From Blasia pusilla (taxonomy: Eukaryota; Marchantiophyta; Marchantiopsida; Blasiales), in NCBI GenBank assembly GCA_050084515.1, contig CM114271.1, positions 28,272,001 to 28,336,000 on the forward strand: 64,000 bases of DNA. The letters are read 5' to 3'. Below the pieces are notes generated by a model. The model did no database searches. It was not told where the DNA came from and worked only from the letters and a program-made list of their open reading frames with translations. This document shows positions 56,086 through 64,000 of the stretch, piece after piece (the first letter of the stretch is position 1; each line of letters begins with the position of its first letter). The translations under genes were made by a program, and so were the position numbers.

Positions 56086-57440
56086 CGATGCCGCACCACC
56101 ACCAAATTACCACCACCAAATAGCCAAGTGACGTCGATGTCGCTTTACTATTCTAGCTCTACGAGCTATGGGTGTAGGCAACCTAACCTGTCATCACCAC
56201 AAGAAGCCTCCCACTGTCTACTGGTCATCACTCCAGCCTCACTATCGGTAGCACACAGGAGTAACACTACTCTGGAAATCAACGTCAACCCTAACAATGG
56301 GCGCGCAAGCAAGAAGTACCAATGGAGGGGATCCAAACACAGGAAGTCCAACGACAACCCTCTAATCGCAAATGGAAATCAAGGTAACACAATCCACCAA
56401 ACTTGGTGCCCCCTGACTCCACAAAATCCACCACACAATTCTAACGCAATAGCTACTCCGCCGCGGGTCGATGACGTGCTAGTCGAACTCGCAGCACCTG
56501 AAAATATCACCTGCATGGAGAGGCTACACCGTACTATGTGCTAGAGGTACATCAACCAAAAACTGAGATGCATAAAGCGCCTAACACCTCTCCGAACAGC
56601 ACCAAATGAGCTACAACAGTGTGTACATTGGCATAGTTAAGAACTCAGCAGTTAAGCTTCCTCCAGGCAGAATAGCCCAAAGATGGGAGACCAGTTATGC
56701 AACACTCAAATCCCAAATCCTGCAAAAATTGCCTCACGCCCAAGCAAGCTTTCTTGCTTGCTTGCTCCTTGCTCCTTACTCCGCCTCTCATGCCCACTCG
56801 CCCCGAGCTACCACGAGTTGCCTCGAAGCCTCACATGCTCAAGACATGCCCCGTTCGCCACGCTTCGCCATGCTTTGCTATGGAGAGAGGCCCAACTAGG
56901 GCGCCCCCAATGGGATAGGCGTCTCCAACAATGAACGAGTCACCAACCAACCAGACCCTCCGATCCGCTATCCACCATAGCCAGACCTTGAGCTAGTCGG
57001 CAAAATTTCGATCAGCAATTACTTCACAAATCCGTGACTGAAATCAAATCTGTTTCAACCAGAATTAAATTGACCACCATAGCTATCTCTCCACAAAAAA
57101 TCAGCTACAATTGAGCTTTGTACTCCGAGCTAAAAATCAGACAAACTTGCTGTCCATACACCTCCAGAATCGCAAATCCGACAGCGCTTCTGCCAAGTTT
57201 CATGCACGCAGAAATCCGCAACGCTCCACACACTCGAGCAAATAGCTTCACATGAGATCACAATATAAGTAGCAATAAGAACCTCTCACTCGATCTGGAT
57301 GAACTTCAATAGAGCTTCCGCACTCCAAGCTCTCCACATCAGAAAACCGTCGAACACAAACCAAAATCTTCAATCCTTGATAACTTCCAACTCCCTTGAC
57401 GAAATCCGGCGATCTAAAGTGCATTGGAAAGCTCTCAGGA
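56086..57440 (-). other. Leader of M2
   Basis: About 1.35 kb without a supported gene. It shows no clear similarity by eye to the P1 leader apart from short words. A tandem GCTTGCTTGCT/GCTCCTTGCTCC patch lies at 56747-56775. Confidence 0.55.
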
Positions 57441-57961
57441 AGGCGCTTCTTTCCCAACCAACCACGCACCAGATTCACACCTCCAACATAGGCCACAAGC
57501 CACAAACATCCACGGTTGAGTACACAATCAGCCCTAACCAGATCCTACTGATCTACAATCGAAGCTACCATCGATCTACTCCAGTTCTTTGAGTGAAATC
57601 CGTGAAAGACCTACTGTCATAAAACACGTATACAATCACATACAATTGAGCCAAACCCACTCCACGATGGGAGAATCTAGGTCGAAGCTTGCGGGAAACA
57701 CCATAGCCAAGAGCTCTACTCACTACCAAGGCTAACTCCCAACGCAAGAGGCTCAACTCAAAGAACTGACTGTTCTTTGAGTGCACTCCACCTTATATCC
57801 TCCAACCTAAGAGCGGGCCCTACTGGGAAAGTCACCCCCAACTGAGTAACCCCCAACCCAATGTATGAAACCGCATCTCTACCAAGCCACTACGGTCCTA
57901 CATAAGGAATGGCCTCTACTAGCACACTATACTCTACGACATAATCCGTATGGTCATGACA
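57441..57961 (-). repeat. A-like 5' block of M2
   Basis: On the minus strand it begins TGTCATGACCATACGG, similar in its first bases and layout to A of P1 (a GGAGTGGGTTTGGCTCAA stretch occurs at a comparable distance). A TATA-like GGATATAAGG lies at 57791-57800. The inner boundary is set only by analogy to the length of A in P1. No B block follows, as in P1 and M1. Confidence 0.6.
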
Positions 57962-58690
57962 TCCTCTAGAGGCTGAAGCTCTTTACTTGACCATCACTTA
58001 CATCACAAGGATGAGATCTCTTGTTGTTTCTTGCCTCCCTCATCAAGCTTTGCGAGCCACACGTTCCATAGGGTGGATGGCGGATGTGGTGACTTGGTCT
58101 TCAAAGTGGAATGTGGCGGAACGCGATTGGGAGTTGAAACCGATGGCACTCCGCGAGCATCTACAGTTGCAATTTCTCAATATTATTTGGAGCATCCCGG
58201 GCACCAAAATGGAGTTTTATCAACTTCATGTTAATCATATGCTTGTATATTTTGAACAAGGATACCTACTTGCGGGGATCTCCACGTTCTTACATCATAT
58301 TATCGCACGACATAGAATAGGGTCTCATAGGCTAGGAATTGAGAAAGGTTGATGGTTTCATATTGAAAGAAGTGAATGAATTTGTAGGTTATGTGATGGA
58401 GAAAATATTGAGGATGAAGAACATGTGTTTGTTACATGTCCAAGGTATGAAGAGATTAGACTAGCTCATAAAATAGATGTGGAGAATTTCTATTCTTTAC
58501 TATAGCTAGTGCCTTATGATTTAGGTTATTATATTAGGGACGTCATTATTCATCGCTCAAGTGCTCTATGCAGTAGCTAGGAGAAGGTCTTTAGGATCTG
58601 TTTTCGGGTCAGTGAATGAATGACTTGTAATGTGTTTTTCAGCCTTTTGACCCTTTGGGTTCCACGGGCTTGATCTATTTACCATTTACC
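57962..58690 (+). pseudogene. LINE ORF2 C-terminus and 3' end
   Basis: The frame cut at 48917 resumes here (LEAEALYLTITYITR) and runs to a TGA at 58350. Past it, CRLCDGENIEDEEHVFVTC is the C-x2-C...H...C zinc-type motif found at the end of plant L1 ORF2. The 3' end follows near 58650-58690 with TTTACCATTTACCATTTTAC words and a short A-rich stretch, without a long poly-A. Confidence 0.8.
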
Positions 58691-58699
58691 ATTTTACAA

Positions 58700-59406
58700 T
58701 GAAAAAGTTTGCAAGGATAAAATAAATAAAGACTATGATAAGATTGCGAAGTCAAGATCCTTCTTAGAAAGTTTGAATGCTAGGTTCAAGGATTTGGTAG
58801 AGATGTCCTATCTCTTGACATTGGATGACATGAAAATTCATTAGGGGGCAAGGGATGCATGGTGCTATATAGTTTGATATAACCTAGCTTCAAGAAGAAG
58901 GCAGATATGAGAACAGGAGCCTCATAGCAACAAAACTATGTGGAACAATAACACCAAGGACAGTACCAAGAACAACAATATTCACAAACTGAGCATCTCT
59001 TGGTAATGACTCATCATATGGGAGCAATGGTCAAGAAAGACTTGACAACAAATTGATATATTGACTCAGTTGCATCAAATCATATGACCTCACAAGCTAA
59101 ATGGTTCAATAGCATGCAGCCGGTGAAAGATCTTGCAATTGTGCTCACAGGAGATGACACTTAGCATCATATCACGCATATCGGTAAAGTTCCAATAGCA
59201 TTAGATGATTTTTGTGCTCTTGGAAATATTCTCTATCTTCCTACCATTGCAAGAAACTTGATCTTTGTAGGACAAAGAGTAGAACATGGTTATCAAGTGA
59301 ATTTTAACATATATGGTTGTTTCATTGAAATAATGGATAATCAGCTATGATAGCCAAATGAATTAGATCTGTCAGAATATTCAAATGAGATGTTTCTATG
59401 GTAGAG
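58700..59406 (+). pseudogene. Ty1/copia gag-protease fragment
   Basis: The plus strand reads a copia-type Gag end (FLESLNARFKDLVEMS) and, from about 59055, a protease start YIDSVASNHMTSQAKWF, then LAIVLTGDDT, ITHIGKVPIA, LGNILYLPTIARNLI and VGQRVEHGYQVNF. DSGASxHMT followed by NVLYVPxLxxNLLSV is the copia protease pattern; here the Gly is Val. Several stops. It is cut off at 59410 by M3. Confidence 0.7.
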
Positions 59407-59410
59407 ATTC

Positions 59411-59536
59411 TGTCGTGCGCATACACATCGCTACACAACATACATCGTTGTCACCAAACACACACACAAACACGCACGATCCCATGCTAACGCATGGCAT
59501 CCAAACAACGAGATAAGAAGTACCAAAATATCTCTA
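59411..59536 (-). repeat. Block B2 of M3, 3' terminus
   Basis: In reverse complement it starts TTAGAGATATTTTGG and ends GTGTATGCGCACGACA at 59411, with ATTC as the outside flank (59407-59410). Confidence 0.85.
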
Positions 59537-59537
59537 A

Positions 59538-60054
59538 TAAATCAAGATCCAATCCCTCTCACAACACCATAGTTCTCACATGTGTACACTCTCATATATC
59601 TCTCTCAATGTCAAACCAAACCCACTCTCCTAATGAGAGATTTGGGTTACACTTACAAGGCAAGGGACCATAGCTTCGTCGCCTTGTGCCAAGAGGTTCA
59701 ACAAAGAGAGAATGAGCTCTCAAGCTTTCTCTCCTTGAGGTATTCCCCTCCCCTCTCCTAAGCTCTCTCCATGGTACCACCTATGCTCCCAAGTCACCTC
59801 CTTGGCTTTTGACTTGATATATGAGGGGAAGGGCCACTCACCATAAATATAAAGTCGACCATATACTCAAAATGATACTTAACTAAAATAGTAAGTTCCT
59901 CAATATGGCTTCAAATGAGCCGAAAGGATGGGAAAACCTGTTCTCTCAGGTTTTCCGGGGCCTCAACAGGTCATCCTCGACCTGTTGAGCCTCTCCTCCA
60001 CTACTCGCAAAGGCGCTCTACTAGATCTCACCGATCTATCCAACAAATATAACA
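59538..60054 (-). repeat. Block A2 of M3
   Basis: It matches the A block in reverse complement along its length. Its first bases (60042-60054) are altered to TGTTATATTTGTTGG instead of TGTCACG. Confidence 0.85.
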
Positions 60055-60056
60055 GT

Positions 60057-60183
60057 TGTCGTGCGCATACACATCGCTACATAACATACATTGTTATCAC
60101 CGAACACACAGATAAACACGCACGATCCCATGCTAACGCATAATATCCAAACAACGAGATAAGAAGTACCAAAATATCTCGTA
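60057..60183 (-). repeat. Block B1 of M3
   Basis: In reverse complement it runs from CGAGATATTTTGGTAC to GCGCACGACA and directly precedes A2. The purine tract upstream is degraded (AGGCGCGAT). Confidence 0.82.
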
Positions 60184-60834
60184 TCGCGCCTAGTTGGTGG
60201 TTAGATCCCTCTAACTCCAGATAGCCATCTATCCCTACTTACCATGACATACATCTCTCGGACGCTAAGAGCAAGAAGGTTGGATGCTCATGTGGACCTT
60301 TCGTTAGTTGTCTTCTTATCATCCATGTTAGAGAGACTAGTCAGAATGTAGAACTACCTACGTTATCAACATCTGAGACACATCCATCGTCCCTAAGGAA
60401 CCCTAATGAGAGGTGGCGTCAAACGTGCCACATGCCATCCTCTCGAACATCCATCACATACTAGCATAGTGGCTGTATCGCGGGCAGAACCACATAACAT
60501 ACATCACAAGCCTGCACGAACTAGTGCTAAGCTTGAGTCAACTATACTGTCAATGTTCAGAAGGTGACACGACGCACATTTACGCACATGGTCCTTCCAA
60601 ACCAGACCATCGCATCCCTCCAATAAGAGAATATCTGATGGCAAAACCTTACGCACTCTTAAGATGGTGCGCCTACAGTCACATCCAACGTCGTGGGTGC
60701 CGTCTACTGCAAGTAGACATAGTCTCCTTGATGAAACCTCCGGATAGTAGGTCGATAACCACCTTCCCGTATAGTCGCATACCTCAATGTATCCCGATGC
60801 TGCACAATCGCCAAGTTCTCAAACGCCACGAGCA
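60184..60834 (-). pseudogene. 3' non-coding segment, PHD finger and integrase tail of M3
   Basis: In reverse complement: the integrase tail (ENLAIVQHRD, FHQGDYVYLQ), NCAPCHLPN-like words, then a PHD finger at about 60510-60370 with CMLC, VCDGC, GWH and a final pair. The cysteine after GWH and one of the last pair are lost, and a TAG breaks the middle. The GCGACTAACGA-type conserved segment lies near 60300-60320. Confidence 0.7.
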
Positions 60835-61349
60835 TCACTCTCCGAGAAAATATTCAGCCCTTTGAGAACATGCTCGCATCCATACATCAGGGTCATCATG
60901 GTTCAACACCTCACCAACATCTCGACGAATGGCCGGAGGTAAATCTTGCTCATGACCATAAAGTAGCAAGTACGGTGAGAAAGATGCTAAGGATGCATGC
61001 CTACTGAATTTGTATCCCATCGTCAACCATGGCAACTGAAGGTCCCAATCTCCTTGGTAACCTCTTTGCAAGGCATACTTGCGTAATCCTTTCTTCACCA
61101 TGTGCAAAACCCTTTCCGCTAGTCCATCCGCCTCAGGATGATCTCGCGTAGTGGTGCGATGGTCGATCAGTGCCTGATCACATAAGGCATGAAACTCCCC
61201 GCAAAACTTTGTACCCTGGTCTGTTAACACCTCAGCCGGTGGGCCGTAATGACTCAACACTCAATCCAGGAAGGCATATGCTACTCCCTCACTCACTTTG
61301 TCACGCAATGCAACCAATATCCACTTCGAGAAGTGCTTGTCCATCATTT
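60835..61349 (-). pseudogene. Integrase core, C-terminal part, of M3
   Basis: The frame 61260-60835 on the minus strand contains LTDQGTKFCGEF, HPEADGLAERVL, LPWLTMGYKF and the SPYLLLYGHEQDLP segment, uninterrupted for 141 codons, so it preserves a longer C-terminal core than P1. It is cut upstream at about 61349 by an inserted repeat. Confidence 0.82.
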
Positions 61350-62378
61350 TTGCGACCCTCATAACCAAACAACACCAAAAAGGCGCCAAGCGGAACATCA
61401 GAACTCAAGTGGACTCACGTTGCAATGTTCGTGCTTTGGAGAGGCGTTTGGAAAGGTCTCTTGGAAAAGTCCAAGAGACAAAACGCGGAACAAAGTTGTG
61501 TGTTTCATGCGTTAGTGGTCTCGACCAGGAAACCTAGACCAAATGCAATCCAAGACTTGAGATGAGTTGAGTCTTGGAAGGTTGGTTGCCAAAGAGGTGA
61601 GAACCAGTTTTGGAACACGACTAGCGTTTGGGGAATTTGACTGTGTTTTGGACTATAACATTTAGCCCCAAGATGCATTATAGAGAAGTAAATACGCGTT
61701 GGAAAGCTTATCTTAAGATGCTTCCAACGCACCAAAGATCTTAGCAAACGCATAATTACAGACTGAGATATTGGTCGAAAACAACTGTGAGAGCAATCGG
61801 ATTGAGGTCCAATTGGAGAGGCTCGAGTGTCTTTCCCTAAATTTAGGGAACCTTGGAGATCCCCAGAAGTACTAGTAAAGGAGGAGTCTCTCCAAGATAT
61901 CTTGGAACACGAATCCCCACTCTGAGCACCAAACGGTGTCTTAGAGGCACGGGATGGAACGGGAGTTTGGCGTTGGAACTCGAAACCCAAACTTGATCCA
62001 AGGGAGTAGACTTTGTACGCCACACTTGGATTCCAACCCGAGATTCACTTCGTGTGAGTCTCGGTTAGGGCCTCATGGATGTCCATTGGACAGTTGGAAC
62101 CGCCACGCGCAAAACGTTGTTTGAGGGTCTTGAACCGATTAGAAAGTCTGTCCCAAGTCTTTTGAGACTTGCCCGTGTTGTAAACCGCGAAACAAGGAAG
62201 GTTGAGCTTGATGAGAGACCAAGACAAGAACTCAGAAAGTAAGTCCGCTGCTTGATCCAAGAACCGACTGAACAAAGTGTGTGTTTGGATGCAGATCAAC
62301 GTTGAGAGCGTGACGAACTGAACGTACACTTCTGCAAAAACAAGATTAACGGTCAATGAGAGTAGGCGCACGATAATC
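61350..62378. repeat. Repeat R inserted in the M3 integrase, possible solo LTR
   Basis: About 1.03 kb with no recognisable gene splits the integrase between WIEL... and the first catalytic segment. The host word ATCA recurs at both edges (61347 area and 62375 area), suggesting a short duplication. The right end (GTAGGCGCACGATA) corresponds to the end of the fragment at 37555-37705. Direction cannot be fixed. Confidence 0.5.
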
Positions 62379-63060
62379 ACCAACACTTAACGACTATGGC
62401 ACTCCATCAAAGGCAAAGGTACTACAAAATTAAAACTCCATCTATAACCTAAACCCATTATCGAAAGTGGATGCAACTGTGGAGTTGGAGCATTAAACGA
62501 TGCTCGGACTCAATCACACACCATGCATCTGGCAACAAACTGATGAACATCAGTCTGCATGTCTCGCCACCAATACTGAATCTAGAGCAAGATGTACGTC
62601 CACTTCACTCCAAAATGACCCAACTCCTCTTGGGCATGACGCATCAAACGTGCTCTCTGCGAAGGATGAGGCACTACACGCACTCTACCATCCTCCCACA
62701 CCCGCAATACATATGTCCCCTCCCATCGAAACCGTCCGGCTCATTGTAGGATCTGATACCGCTCTCTAGCACCCGCTGTGCTCACAACGCTGCGAGTACC
62801 CAAGTACTCCAAGACTACTTTGTCGTCGTGAACATCTCGGCCACTTATCGTCTCCTCACCGGCCTCTAGATCTAAGGATTCTCCATCAGACCTTGCCGTC
62901 GAAGTCTCCGCAATCTAGCTCTCCACAGCCAACAAGCCCAAATAGGCTGACGGATGCCATCATAGTACCAACTCCTCATCACTGTCACCATGCCAACGAG
63001 CTCCAATTGCATCTCGTTGACTATGGCATGGGTTATGGCTCAAACCGTTTGCATCTTGGT
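62379..63060 (-). pseudogene. Integrase N-terminal part of M3
   Basis: In reverse complement this carries the LDFAGPLP-like start of the core, the zinc module (AHEELGHFGVKWT with RCMVCD) and the upstream linker with EYLGTRSVVS. Frames are broken. Confidence 0.7.
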
Positions 63061-63480
63061 TCAGCATCCCTGGTCTATGCACCACTAGGAAGTCATACTC
63101 TTGCAACAAAAGAGCACCTTGCAAGCTTCCCTGTAAGCTTGTCAGACTCCATCAACCACTTAAGTGGCTGATGATCAATAATGATGGTAAGGGGATTTCC
63201 GCATAGATAACATCTGATATGTGCGACAGCCCACACTGCAACCAAGCACTCACCCTAATACGAGCTATACTTCGCCTCTATAGCGTTGTTCAAGCGACTC
63301 GTGAGCCACCACAAACTCTCTACCATCATCGGCATACTAGGTAAGCACGGCTTCAAGCCCCAACATGCTCCAATCGGTATGAAAGTGGAAAGGACGTCCC
63401 CTGAACGGTCTCTTCAATATGGGTGCGGACGTCAATCTGTCCTTGAGCATCTGAAATGCTCATCCCCCTAGTGCCACTCC
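63061..63480 (-). pseudogene. RNase H of M3
   Basis: In reverse complement it shows the FHTDWSMLGLE strand, a damaged YASR region, YEGECLVAVWA, TIIIDHQPLKWLM and VVHRPGMLNQDANG, with one or two frame changes. Confidence 0.75.
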
Positions 63481-64000
63481 TGATCCACCTTGGTCAACAA
63501 GGTCAGTGGCTTTGCAATCGAGCTGAAACCCTTGATGTACTGTCGATAGAAGTTCACCAATCTCATGAATGCACAAACTCGACTCACATCTGTAGGGCAT
63601 GGAATGTGTGAAATAGCCTCTACCTTCGTTTGTTGCACACCAAGGCCACATGGGTATATCGTATGACCAAAGTACTCAATCTGGTCGTAAAAGAACTTGC
63701 ACTTGCCTAGATGTAGCTTCAACCCATGTAATTGCAATTGTCAAAATATCTCCTCTAGGTGTCGCTCATGCTCCTCAACCATGGCGCTAAAGACTACAAT
63801 GTCATCAATATAACACCTAGAAAAATCTAGACCTGCCAAGATCCTACCAATGACCCTATGAAACTCAGCCGGGGCGTTATTTAACCCAAATGGTAAGAAC
63901 CTCCACTGGTACAAACAATCCTTCTCGTGAGGATCGATGCCCCAAAATGCCGTCTTCTGCCTCTCCTCCAATCTGATAGGCAGCTGATGGAATCCGACTC
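63481..64000 (-). pseudogene. Reverse transcriptase of M3, partial at the window edge
   Basis: From the right edge on the minus strand: KTAFWGIDPHEKDCLYQW, FLPFGLNNAPAEF, the intact CYIDDIVVFS box (about 63810), EEHERHLEEIF, then after a stop LHLGKCKFFYDQIEYFGHTIY and the VCAFMRLVNFYRQYIKG connection. This is the best conserved catalytic box after P1. Confidence 0.85.

Larger units (their letters stand above)
48918..57961 (-). mobile_element. Element M2: diverged methyltransferase gypsy copy inside the LINE
   Basis: On the minus strand M2 starts TGTCATGACC at 57961 and ends CGCACGACA at 48918. A perfect 4-base duplication TCCT (48914-48917 and 57962-57965) flanks it. Taking M2 and one TCCT out leaves the LINE frame open across the join. 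Order: A-like 5' block, leader, gag with zinc knuckles, protease, methyltransferase, RT, RNase H, integrase, PHD, purine tract, B. There is a single B and no A2 at the 3' end. It is a separate subfamily, with protein identity visibly lower than among P1, M1 and G2. Confidence 0.9.
59411..64000 (-). mobile_element. Element M3: 3' half of a methyltransferase gypsy family copy
   Basis: On the minus strand the order (from the right edge) is RT, RNase H, integrase (with a 1-kb insertion at 61350-62375), PHD, 3' non-coding segment, B1 (60057-60183), A2 (59538-60054), B2 (59411-59536). It ends ...GCGCACGACA at 59411. The methyltransferase and 5' end should lie right of the window. It gives a third independent B-A-B 3' end. 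Confidence 0.85.

Noticed and set aside
56683-56934. A leucine-rich signal-peptide-like frame near the M2 leader
   Set aside because: Three overlapping plus-strand frames exist because of GCTTGCTCC repeats; the element is on the minus strand and nothing supports translation.

Overview
The window is repeat-dominated nuclear DNA of a green-lineage plant. The element types (CACTA with tnp2, Ty3/gypsy, Ty1/copia, L1-type LINE) and the lack of any recognisable host gene point to a large, transposon-rich genome. The methyltransferase described below has the canonical, DNMT3-like motif order rather than the rearranged DRM order, so a non-flowering plant is plausible. The species cannot be fixed from the sequence. 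I saw no rRNA, tRNA or CRISPR, and no intact host gene.

The main content is one Ty3/gypsy-like family present in at least five copies: P1 (+, 7823-17974, the only copy complete inside the window), M1 (-, 117-7822 plus 17975-19147), G2 (+, 19148-25800), M2 (-, 48918-57961) and M3 (-, 59411 to the right edge). There are also two terminal-repeat pieces (1-116, 33177-33818) and one leader fragment (38880-39434 plus 44786-45265). The coding order is gag, retropepsin-like protease, C5-cytosine DNA methyltransferase, reverse transcriptase, RNase H, DDE integrase, PHD finger. The ends are not ordinary LTRs. Block A is at the 5' end and the 3' end reads B-A-B, giving A1-internal-B1-A2-B2, a split-direct-repeat layout. 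Four-base target duplications mark A start and B end as the true termini.

The left half is a nested stack. A CACTA transposon (tail at 25801-35524) was invaded by G2. G2 was invaded by M1 and by a 1.2-kb solo LTR of a different gypsy family. M1 was invaded by P1, by a truncated second gypsy element (384-3032) and by an A block at the left edge. A lone A-B unit sits inside the CACTA second gene.

The middle (35525-45265) is mostly non-coding. It holds a tandem array of about 350 bp units, palindromic GTTGC-type repeats, a long CT run, two perfect hairpins, a possible mini-CACTA and a broken minus-strand gene with a DLPYG amino-methyltransferase-like motif. The right part is an L1-type LINE (45960-48917 plus 57962-58690) split by M2, then a copia fragment cut by M3.

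Most coding regions carry stops and frameshifts, so the window holds element remains rather than working genes. Within single copies, however, the methyltransferase of P1, the gag and PHD of M2 and several RNase H/integrase pieces are well preserved.
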